A stretch of DNA of 12,051 nt. Origin: SLJM01 sp964415785 (GTDB taxonomy: Bacteria > Myxococcota_A > Bradymonadia > Bradymonadales > Bradymonadaceae). The position numbers and the translations under genes are program-made. Shown one piece after another: positions 1 through 5,984 of the stretch (the first letter of the stretch is position 1; each line of letters begins with the position of its first letter). The stretch is taken from positions 1-12,051 of the forward strand of contig CAYQBU010000122.1 of assembly GCA_964415785.1 (NCBI GenBank), read 5' to 3'. The notes below the pieces were generated by a model that made no database searches, was not told the DNA's origin, and was given only the letters and a program-made list of their open reading frames with translations.

Positions 1-329
1 GCATCGACTATGGCTCCACCACCGAGTGGGCGCTGACCGACGACGATCGCGACCGTATTCTCAAGCGACTGGATGGCCAAAAACGCAACTGGAAGGTCAA
101 TATCCAGCGCTTCAAGGGCCTCGGCGAAATGATGGCCGACACCCTGCGCGAGACCACCCTCGATCCCGACCATCGACGCCTCCTCCGGGTCACCGTCGCC
201 GATGACGACGACGATGATAGCTACGTCGATACGGACACCGTCATCTCCAACCTCATGGGCCGCGACGCCTCCACCCGCTTTGACTTCATCATGGCCAACG
301 CCCAACAGGTCGACGAACTCGACGTCTGA
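1..329 (+). CDS. parE: Type IIA DNA topoisomerase subunit B (ParE/GyrB), C-terminal end, 5' truncated
   Basis: This is the ATPase/Toprim subunit of topoisomerase IV or DNA gyrase, which pairs with ParC/GyrA to pass one DNA duplex through another in the cytoplasm. Only about 108 C-terminal residues are present; the reading frame enters at base 3 and ends with TGA at 327-329. The hallmark QRFKGLGEM block is visible, followed by TLRETTLDP and RRLLRVTV, the conserved end of the Toprim region and start of the C-terminal tail. RFKGLGEM with LRETTLDP is ParE-like, whereas the tail (LMGRDASTRFDFI...LDV) resembles GyrB and deltaproteobacterial-type ParE. The family is therefore secure but the paralogue is a judgement. 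An oddity is a run of six Asp within the VADDDDDDSY segment. The next gene begins 32 bases downstream, so co-transcription is possible. Confidence 0.88.
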   Translation, partial: IDYGSTTEWALTDDDRDRILKRLDGQKRNWKVNIQRFKGLGEMMADTLRETTLDPDHRRLLRVTVADDDDDDSYVDTDTVISNLMGRDASTRFDFIMANAQQVDELDV

Positions 330-361
330 TTGCGGCCCCCTCCACCCCTGCCCCTTCACCT

Positions 362-1387
362 ATGGCCGAACCCTTTGTCTTTTCCTTTTGTCCCGGCGCC
401 GGCGGACGCCTCGAGACGATGATCATGATCGATCTCGACGCCCGCTGCCCCCTGTGCCGCCAACCGGCGCTGCAGCGCTTTTACCACAGCACCCCCTTTC
501 ACCCCTTTACCCTGGTGCACTTCGACCGCCTGGCCGACGAAGCAGCCCTTAAAGCCGGGTTTTCCTGCGAGCAATGCGCCACCTCCGTGGGCAGCGCCGA
601 CATTCTCCGCAGCGCCCTGACCTATGCCTTCGCCGACGACGCCGGCCAGATCCGCCGCATCAACCACCTCGACGACGGCTCCACCACCTATCTCCTCACC
701 CCTCGTCACCGCCTCGACCCTCAGGCGCTCCCCCTCTGGGAACCGGACCCCGACGACGATGGCCCTCAGATCCATCGCCGCTCACTGACAGAATCCGACC
801 TTAAAACCACCTTTGAACGTCCCTTTAACCTCAAACTCGCCTGGCGCGACCTCGGCGACCAGGCCCTTGAGCAATCGACCCCCTCCATCGCCACCCCCAC
901 CCCGCACCTGGTCATCGGTATCGCCCCCGATCGCGCCCTCCTTGATCAACACCTTACGCGCCGCGCCGACGCCCACTTTTCGCACACTCACAGCCTGGAA
1001 TTGATCCCCCTCTCCATCGACCGCCCCTGGTCTCCTTCTATTCCAACCCCCACGGCGCGGGGCGGCCGATGGCCCACCTTCCTCAGCCCTCCCGTCGTCG
1101 ACGCTCTTCGACAAGACAAGCTCTTCGCCGCCGCCCTCGTCGACCCCCAACCGGCCGTCGCCATGGTGGAACGCACCCTTACCACCGCCCGGTTACACTT
1201 CCAATCCTCCTCCAGCGCCCTGCCCGACTTCTCCTCCATTACCGCCCCCGGCACCGACCGCTCCGTCGGCGATCTATCGACCCGGTCCATCCTCCACAGG
1301 GCCGTCGACTCCGGCATGACTCCCGGCGCCGCCGCCCGCCTTGGCGCCGAGGAACTCGTCGCCTACCTTCTCGACCTGTGGACTTGA
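362..1387 (+). CDS. Hypothetical protein with split CxxC...CxxC motif
   Basis: I do not recognise this 341-residue protein. The N-terminal quarter has two CxxC pairs, C29-P-L-C32 and C69-E-Q-C72, separated by 36 residues rich in aromatic residues and His. That spacing would suit a zinc-ribbon-like or other metal-binding fold. There is no signal peptide or membrane segment, so it is probably cytoplasmic. The central part (about 135-300) has alternating hydrophobic and charged segments and Pro-rich stretches with no motif I can name. The C-terminus ends in a predicted helix (GAEELVAYLLDLWT). The ATG at 362 is chosen because it is the first in frame after the topoisomerase stop. There is no clear Shine-Dalgarno, and ATG at 419 is an alternative that keeps all four motif Cys. 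Strong C-ending codon bias, like the neighbouring plus-strand genes, supports real coding. Confidence 0.72.
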   Translation: MAEPFVFSFCPGAGGRLETMIMIDLDARCPLCRQPALQRFYHSTPFHPFTLVHFDRLADEAALKAGFSCEQCATSVGSADILRSALTYAFADDAGQIRRINHLDDGSTTYLLTPRHRLDPQALPLWEPDPDDDGPQIHRRSLTESDLKTTFERPFNLKLAWRDLGDQALEQSTPSIATPTPHLVIGIAPDRALLDQHLTRRADAHFSHTHSLELIPLSIDRPWSPSIPTPTARGGRWPTFLSPPVVDALRQDKLFAAALVDPQPAVAMVERTLTTARLHFQSSSSALPDFSSITAPGTDRSVGDLSTRSILHRAVDSGMTPGAAARLGAEELVAYLLDLWT

Positions 1388-1450
1388 GTCGGCAACGGGC
1401 AGTGACTACCTTCGGACTTCAACGAGCTGTTCCTCTTTCCCCGATTTGTC

Positions 1451-1861
1451 ATGCGCCTTCGCACCATCCCACGGCCCCCCGGCACCCTCCCCATCGGTGC
1501 CCTGTTGATGTCTTTCCTCTTCGCCCTCCCCCTGGGCGCCTGGTTGATCCAGGAGGAGATCATCGACCTCGGCACCTGCGGCCTCCAGGCCGCTTTCGGC
1601 CTCCCCTGTCTTAGCTGTGGCTCCACCCGCGCCACCCTCCAACTCTTGGACGGTCAACTCCTGACCGCCCTCGCCCTCCAGCCTTTAATGATCTCCATCT
1701 ATTTCCTCCTCACCGCCTGGGGCCTCGCCAGTTTCGGCACCTTTCTCCTCGACAAAAAGATGGTTCTCGACCTCTCCCGTCGCGAAGACCTCGCCTTCAA
1801 GGTCGCCATCCTCTCCCTGCCCTTCCTCAACTGGTTCTATCTCATCTGGATTGGGGTCTGA
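1451..1861 (+). CDS. DUF2752-family small membrane protein
   Basis: This 136-residue protein is predicted to lie in the inner membrane. It shows the DUF2752 signature: a Cys (C43), then GLPCLSCGSTR with C53-x-x-C56-G and R60, then a segment of the form LLxGQLLTALALQPL leading into a hydrophobic helix. Three hydrophobic segments are visible, about residues 15-33, 78-100 and 115-136, and the last runs to the C-terminus. The family's biochemical role is unknown; the paired Cys suggest a metal or disulfide site, which is inference. It begins 63 bases after the preceding gene, with no clear ribosome-binding site. A later in-frame ATG at 1508 would cut into the first membrane segment, so 1451 is preferred. 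A short perfect inverted repeat follows the stop codon directly. Confidence 0.78.
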   Translation: MRLRTIPRPPGTLPIGALLMSFLFALPLGAWLIQEEIIDLGTCGLQAAFGLPCLSCGSTRATLQLLDGQLLTALALQPLMISIYFLLTAWGLASFGTFLLDKKMVLDLSRREDLAFKVAILSLPFLNWFYLIWIGV

Positions 1862-1876
1862 CCCGGATAGTCCGGG
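1862..1876. repeat. Perfect 6-bp inverted repeat just after the DUF2752 stop
   Basis: CCCGGA and TCCGGG flank the 3-base loop TAG, starting at the first base after the stop codon. It could fold into a short GC-rich RNA hairpin. It lacks a T tract (CTAAGACC follows), so it is not a convincing intrinsic terminator; it may be a 3'-end stabiliser or chance. The rest of the gap, 1877-2031, shows no promoter I can support. Confidence 0.35.
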
Positions 1877-2031
1877 CTAAGACCTGGCACCCATCTTGCT
1901 TAACATCTTGGTGTCCCCCTTGTCTCCTGTTGGAGAGAAGTCGGGCACCCCTATGGCCGCCGATCTGTACCCTATTTGAAACACCCGGCCTTTGGAATGA
2001 AAGATTTTTTACCATCCAAGGAATGCGTACC

Positions 2032-2436
2032 ATGTCTCTTCAAAAAACTCTGGAAACCAGCGTCCAACAAATTCCCGAATGCGTCGCCGGCGGCTACGTT
2101 GACCTCACCACGGGCATGATCCTCAGCATTGACACCGTCGACAGCCATCCCCAAGAGGTCATCGACCTCGTCGCCGCCGCCACGGCCGACCTCTTTCAGG
2201 GCCCCAACGTCGTCGCCATCGAGAAGATGTTCAAACAATCCCGCGGCCTCGAGGACAACGATCATCACTACTTTCAGGAAATGATCATCTTCAGCGACAA
2301 CCTCATCCACGTCTTTCTCCGCTCCAAATCCTTTCCCGACCATGTGGCCTGCTTCGTAACCCGTAAGTCGGCCAATATCGGTATGGTTCTGACCAAATCC
2401 CGCATGTTGATGACCGAGCTTGAAGACGCTCTCTGA
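2032..2436 (+). CDS. Roadblock/LC7-like small protein
   Basis: This is a 134-residue soluble protein with the feel of the Roadblock/LC7 (profilin-like) fold: a short N-terminal helix, a strand-turn-strand at VAGGYVDLTTGMILSI (18-33), a long helix around 41-56, strands at 83-96 and 104-110, and a C-terminal helix from about 113. Roadblock proteins in bacteria are typically dimeric scaffolds or regulators of nucleotide-binding partners such as MglA-type GTPases. No GTPase is present here, but an ABC-type ATPase is encoded two genes downstream. The highly polar segment DDNDHHYFQE-like region near 74-83 is notable. ATG at 2032 is chosen because AAGGA (2018-2022) sits 9 bases upstream; the in-frame ATG at 2023 abuts that Shine-Dalgarno and ATG at 1930 lacks one. 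The fold assignment is from pattern reading only and the function is unproven. Confidence 0.7.
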   Translation: MSLQKTLETSVQQIPECVAGGYVDLTTGMILSIDTVDSHPQEVIDLVAAATADLFQGPNVVAIEKMFKQSRGLEDNDHHYFQEMIIFSDNLIHVFLRSKSFPDHVACFVTRKSANIGMVLTKSRMLMTELEDAL

Positions 2437-2441
2437 GCTGC

Positions 2442-2481
2442 ATTGCCCTATAGGGTCCCCTCCCCAAGGGGGCTCGGCAAT
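2442..2481 (+). promoter_or_regulatory. Large intergenic RNA hairpin, part of an attenuator-like set
   Basis: ATTGCC (2442-2447) pairs perfectly with GGCAAT (2476-2481). Inside it, 2453-2460 can pair with 2468-2475 as eight further pairs (six Watson-Crick, two G-U) around the loop TCCCCAA, leaving only a 5-base bulge (2448-2452). The outer arm begins 6 bases after the upstream stop codon, so a terminating ribosome would overlap it. The 3' arm can alternatively pair with TTGCC at 2484-2488, which would disrupt the terminator that follows. Confidence 0.5.
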
Positions 2482-2485
2482 ATTT

Positions 2486-2516
2486 GCCCTGGCCTCTTCG
2501 CAGGGCGCAATTTTTT
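2486..2516 (+). terminator. Intrinsic terminator-like hairpin with T6 tract
   Basis: GCCCTG (2486-2491) and CAGGGC (2501-2506) form a perfect 6-bp GC-rich stem around the 9-base loop GCCTCTTCG. After GCAA comes TTTTTT at 2511-2516. This is the best intrinsic terminator in the window. It lies between the Roadblock-like gene and the next gene, only 15 bases before the latter's ATG, so full termination would leave no room for a new promoter. Partial termination or attenuation within the operon is therefore plausible. A 10-bp palindrome, TTTCGCGAAA (2514-2523), overlaps its end. Confidence 0.55.
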
Positions 2517-2531
2517 CGCGAAAGAAATACC

Positions 2532-3530
2532 ATGGCCATGACTCTCAACGATATCATCCGCTATCGCGGTCGCTCCTTTCAGCTCTCCACCTCCTCCGAT
2601 CCCGCCACCTCGATGATCACGGCCATCCTGAGCCTCGACCATCGCGTCGTCGACACCTATATCGCCGATGGCTCCCAGGACGCTCCCCCGACCACCGACC
2701 CCGCGTTTCAGGCCCACCTCGACGACACCATGAACCGCGCCCATCGCCACCTCCACCAGGCCCTCATGGATGGCGACTACGACGAGATCATCGACAGCTT
2801 TCATACGCCTGAGGAGGCGTCTCCCCAACGCCGTCGTCTCTCCAGCGAGGAGTTTGTCGCCGTCAATCAAGGCCCGGAAGTCTTCGCCACCCCCACCCGA
2901 GAACTCCCCGTCCTCAACACCATCAGCCAGCGCCTGACCTCGACCTTTGAGCCACTGCCCCCTTCCTCAAAGGAACCTGCTGCGGCCCGCGTCTCCACCC
3001 CGTCGGCTCCTCTCCCCGGCGAGGTCTCTGGCTCCCCTTCATCGTCTTTTCCTCGCCTCAGCGCTGAGCCCAGCGAGGCCTACGACAGCTCTCCTGGCCC
3101 GCCGGACTCCCCCAATTCCACCCATCCCGGATCCCCTTCCGCCACGCTGACCGCACCTCCTGCTTCGGAACCCGCACCCTCCCAGGCCCAGGGCCCTCAC
3201 ACCGACCTCTTTGCCTGGGCCGAGGAGCGCCGTCTGGAGGCCGCCACCTGGACCCACGATCCACACAACGGCTGGACCCCTCTGTGCTGGACCACCGAGA
3301 CCTCGCCACCACTGGTCGACCAACAACAGCTCTCCCCCTTCTGGCAGCGTTGGTCCCACCACCTGGAGACCATCGCCGGCGATCTCGACGGCCGCCTCTC
3401 CGTACTCGTCCAACAAGACCAGGCCTTGCTCATCGTCCACAATGCTTGCGCGTTCACCGTCACCGCCGTCCCCCTGAAAATGATGGGCCTCGCTATCAAC
3501 GCCGCTCATCGCATCCTCGACCCTTCTTGA
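2532..3530 (+). CDS. Hypothetical protein with N-terminal beta-rich region, Pro/Ser-rich linker and C-terminal Roadblock-like region
   Basis: I do not recognise this 332-residue protein as a named family. Residues 1-90 form a compact region that starts with two likely strands (FQLSTSS and SMITAILSLDHRVVDTYI) and continues into a helix. Residues about 125-220 are low-complexity and rich in Pro, Ser, Ala and Glu, typical of a flexible linker. Residues 225-332 look folded, with strands at LSVLVQQDQALLIV and FTVTAVPL and a closing helix (MMGLAINAAHRIL), loosely Roadblock/longin-like. There is no signal peptide or membrane segment. ATG at 2532 lies just after the intergenic T6 tract, and the purine stretch GAAAGAAA may serve as a weak Shine-Dalgarno; ATG at 2538 is an alternative and TTG at 2484 would fall inside the hairpin. 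The stop is 4 bases before the ATPase-phosphatase gene, so the two are probably translated together. A linker or scaffold for that enzyme is a reasonable guess. Confidence 0.72.
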   Translation: MAMTLNDIIRYRGRSFQLSTSSDPATSMITAILSLDHRVVDTYIADGSQDAPPTTDPAFQAHLDDTMNRAHRHLHQALMDGDYDEIIDSFHTPEEASPQRRRLSSEEFVAVNQGPEVFATPTRELPVLNTISQRLTSTFEPLPPSSKEPAAARVSTPSAPLPGEVSGSPSSSFPRLSAEPSEAYDSSPGPPDSPNSTHPGSPSATLTAPPASEPAPSQAQGPHTDLFAWAEERRLEAATWTHDPHNGWTPLCWTTETSPPLVDQQQLSPFWQRWSHHLETIAGDLDGRLSVLVQQDQALLIVHNACAFTVTAVPLKMMGLAINAAHRILDPS

Positions 3531-3534
3531 AATT

Positions 3535-5049
3535 ATGACCACTCCATCGCTCTCCATCCGCTCACTTCACCTCACCATTGGCTCGCGAACCATCTACGAT
3601 GGCCTGAGCCTCGATCTATGGCCTCGCTCTATCACCGCTCTCATGGGCCCCGGCGGCGCCGGCAAATCCACCCTTCTGCACTGGATCGCCGACCGCCTCC
3701 AGGGCTCCCACATTCAAGGACAGGGCGACCTGCGCATCGCCTCCCGCGACCCCGCCACCCCGCCCACCGTCTCTCTCATGCGCCAGACCCCCTCGCCGAT
3801 GATGCGTCCGGCCATCGAGTGGCTGCTCCAATCTCACCCCCGACGCGACCAATTTACCCGCCTTGAACTCACCGACAAAATCGAGCAATTCCTCGCCGAT
3901 TACGATCTTCATCATCTTCGGACCCATCTTCAGCAAAAACCCATCGAGTGGTCCTTGAACAATCAGCGCCTCCTCTTTTTGGTCGCTTGCCTCCTGGCCG
4001 ACCCGGACATCCTCTGCGTCGACGAACCCTGCGCCACCATGGACGACGACCAGGCCCAACCGATCCTGGATGTCCTCCACAGGGCTCGCGACACCACCTC
4101 CGTGCTATGGGTTACTCATCATCAGCGGCGAGCTCGCCAACTCTCCGACCACGTCGCCCTCCTCGCCGGCGGCCGCATCGTAGAAGCCGCCCCCACAGAG
4201 CGCTTCTTCGATGATCCCCAGAGCACGCCGGCAAAAGACTTCGTCCGCACTGGCTCCTGCCACCTCCCCTCGCCGGACACTCCTGCGGAGCACCTCGCTC
4301 CCGAGTACCAGACCCGACCGGAAGCCGTTCACGAGCTCTCACCGGACGACTCACTCCCCGAAGTTCCCCGCTCACGCGTTACCCACGAACCTGATCACCT
4401 CCCTCCCTCCGAACCCGCCGCTTTGTCCGAACCCCAACCTGTCATCGACGGGTTGCCCCTCGACGCCCCCTCGATCGATGCTTCCTGGCACCGCCAGGAG
4501 ACCATCCAACACATCGAGCCCCTCGTCTTCCGAAAATCCGGCGCGGCCGCCGCCCATCGGGGCCCCTCGGAATTTCACTGGATCTGGCCCGGCCTCCTCG
4601 CCGGCGTCGCCATGCCCGGACTGCTGCGCCCCATCGAGCAAGATCTTCGCGCTCTCCAACGCGTCGGCATCAAAGCCCTGGTCACCCTCACCGAGACCCC
4701 CATCGACAGCGATGCCGTCCAACAACTCGACATCGCTCACCTCCATTCGCCCATCGTCGACATGACCCCACCATCACTGGAGCAAGCCCTCCAGATCTGC
4801 TCCTGGGCCGACCTACAATTGGCCGACGACCGCCCCCTGGCCTTTCACTGCCGCGCCGGAATTGGCCGAACGGGAACCCTCCTCGCGTGTCAAATCATGG
4901 CCACCCTCGGCGGCGACTCCGACGCCGTCGTCCAGCGCCTTCGAAAGATCATGAACCGCTACGTCCAATCCACGGAGCAATTCCAATTCTTGGCCGAATT
5001 TGGCGCCACTGTCCCCCCGGCCCTGTCCACTTCAACGGCCGCCCGATGA
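3535..5049 (+). CDS. ABC-type ATPase fused to a dual-specificity (DUSP23-like) phosphatase
   Basis: This is a 504-residue two-domain cytoplasmic protein. Residues 1-240 are an ABC nucleotide-binding domain: Walker A GPGGAGKST (38-46), Q-loop Q84, Walker B ILCVDEP (159-165) with catalytic E164, and H-loop H195. Spacing and the DEPCATMDD stretch recall PstB-like importers' ATPases. The signature motif is degenerate: by spacing it is WSLNN (139-143) in place of LSGGQ, keeping Ser but losing both Gly. Residues 243-340 are a Pro/Glu-rich linker. Residues 345-495 match the DUSP23/VHZ type of protein tyrosine phosphatase: WPGLLAGVAMPG (351-362), LVTLTE, general acid D409, and the loop HCRAGIGRTG with nucleophile C439 and R445. 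The 30-residue D-to-C spacing fits DUSP23. No permease is nearby, so a soluble regulatory ATPase is likelier than a transporter. The ATG is 4 bases after the upstream stop. The 3' end overlaps the convergent NERD gene by 18 bases. Confidence 0.88.
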   Translation: MTTPSLSIRSLHLTIGSRTIYDGLSLDLWPRSITALMGPGGAGKSTLLHWIADRLQGSHIQGQGDLRIASRDPATPPTVSLMRQTPSPMMRPAIEWLLQSHPRRDQFTRLELTDKIEQFLADYDLHHLRTHLQQKPIEWSLNNQRLLFLVACLLADPDILCVDEPCATMDDDQAQPILDVLHRARDTTSVLWVTHHQRRARQLSDHVALLAGGRIVEAAPTERFFDDPQSTPAKDFVRTGSCHLPSPDTPAEHLAPEYQTRPEAVHELSPDDSLPEVPRSRVTHEPDHLPPSEPAALSEPQPVIDGLPLDAPSIDASWHRQETIQHIEPLVFRKSGAAAAHRGPSEFHWIWPGLLAGVAMPGLLRPIEQDLRALQRVGIKALVTLTETPIDSDAVQQLDIAHLHSPIVDMTPPSLEQALQICSWADLQLADDRPLAFHCRAGIGRTGTLLACQIMATLGGDSDAVVQRLRKIMNRYVQSTEQFQFLAEFGATVPPALSTSTAAR

Positions 5050-5982
5050 TCCAAAGACCACCCCGCGAACGTCGCGCAACTCAAAGCGCTCCACCCTCGA
5101 CTTTCCAGCGGCCTTAAACTCCACCCACCCCTCCAGGGGCATCTCCCAGCGCTCCACCTCTTCCCCCTGGCGCCGGTCGGCCTCTACCTCGATGCTCAGC
5201 GCTGGTCGAAAGAGATCGCGAATCCTCCGCGGGGCCTCAATGCGCATTCGCCGATAACTCTCTCTTTCCACCAACCGCTGTACACTTGCCCCCTTGAGGT
5301 CACCGCTGAGGATTCGCCCCCCGTTGAGCCACAACAGATCCCAGGTGCCCAATTCATCGAGCACCTCCACCGCCGCCTTCATCGACTTGCCAAAGCTCTT
5401 CTCCTCCCCCTTTTCTCCAAAGAGTTGACCTATGCCTCCCTTTGACGCTGGCTCTGGCAGGGCCCCCACGAATTCCGGCCACCGCACCACATCCAACCCC
5501 TTGCTTTCGCGCAGCGCTGGATCTAACTCCAGCTGCCCCCCGGCAAAGACCAATACCGTCCATATCAAAGGCACCTCTTCTACCCGCTCTTCCAGGTAGC
5601 GCTGCAGGGCCCTCTCCCGACGCTGAAGCTTGGCCAGTAGCGGCCCGTGATCGACCATCCCGCGTCCCCCGCTGCGATATTGTACAACCCGATCCCCCTC
5701 CAGCCCCACCTTTCCACTCCAATACTTGAGCTCCACCGCCCACAACTCGTCGGGCACCGCCACCACCGCATCGATCTCGTGGCGATGGCCCCTCTTGTCC
5801 GGAACCCGCGGGCCCAGCCAATAGCCATGAGCGCTGCGACCGAGCCTCGACTCCAACGTCGACGCCAACATCATCTCCGCCCCTCGGCCGGCCTCCACCT
5901 CCCCCCGGGGCCGATACCTGGGTGTGCGGTTTCGCTTGACCTCCGCCCATCGCTCACCCAGAGACATCTCCACTTTGCTCAT
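5032..5982 (-). CDS. NERD-domain protein (nuclease-related)
   Basis: This 316-residue cytoplasmic protein carries an N-terminal NERD (nuclease-related) domain, a PD-(D/E)XK-like fold. The visible core is GRGAE (E36), then HEIDAVVAV (D71), then a strand with VELKYWSGK (E84-x-K86). That order of acidic residue, Asp, then ExK is the expected catalytic set and appears intact. Residues beyond about 185 form a second region of alternating helices and strands (for example VLDELGTWDLLWLNGGRIL) that I do not recognise. Substrate and role are unknown; NERD proteins are thought to process DNA, but few have been tested. ATG at 5982 is preferred over ATG at 6000 because GAGGAG (5988-5993) sits 5 bases upstream, inside the last msrA codons. 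The msrA stop lies 2 bases before this ATG, indicating translational coupling. Codons favour G at the third position, unlike plus-strand neighbours. Confidence 0.85.
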   Translation of the reverse strand: MSKVEMSLGERWAEVKRNRTPRYRPRGEVEAGRGAEMMLASTLESRLGRSAHGYWLGPRVPDKRGHRHEIDAVVAVPDELWAVELKYWSGKVGLEGDRVVQYRSGGRGMVDHGPLLAKLQRRERALQRYLEERVEEVPLIWTVLVFAGGQLELDPALRESKGLDVVRWPEFVGALPEPASKGGIGQLFGEKGEEKSFGKSMKAAVEVLDELGTWDLLWLNGGRILSGDLKGASVQRLVERESYRRMRIEAPRRIRDLFRPALSIEVEADRRQGEEVERWEMPLEGWVEFKAAGKSRVERFELRDVRGVVFGSSGGR

Positions 5983-5984
5983 GG

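Noticed and set aside
356..775. Minus-strand frame opposite the CxxC protein
   Set aside because: It is antisense to a frame with consistent codon bias, has no recognisable motif and no ribosome-binding site.
1930..2031. Longer start for the Roadblock-like gene at 1930
   Set aside because: The extra 34 residues look unstructured and have no Shine-Dalgarno. AAGGA is correctly spaced only for ATG 2032.
2484..2531. TTG start at 2484 for the linker protein
   Set aside because: It would place translation through the terminator-like hairpin and T6 tract; ATG 2532 just after it is simpler.
3001..3200. Possible tandem repeat in the Pro/Ser-rich linker
   Set aside because: Short PSSP-like and PGSP-like groups recur but no regular repeat unit is visible; it is best read as low-complexity linker.
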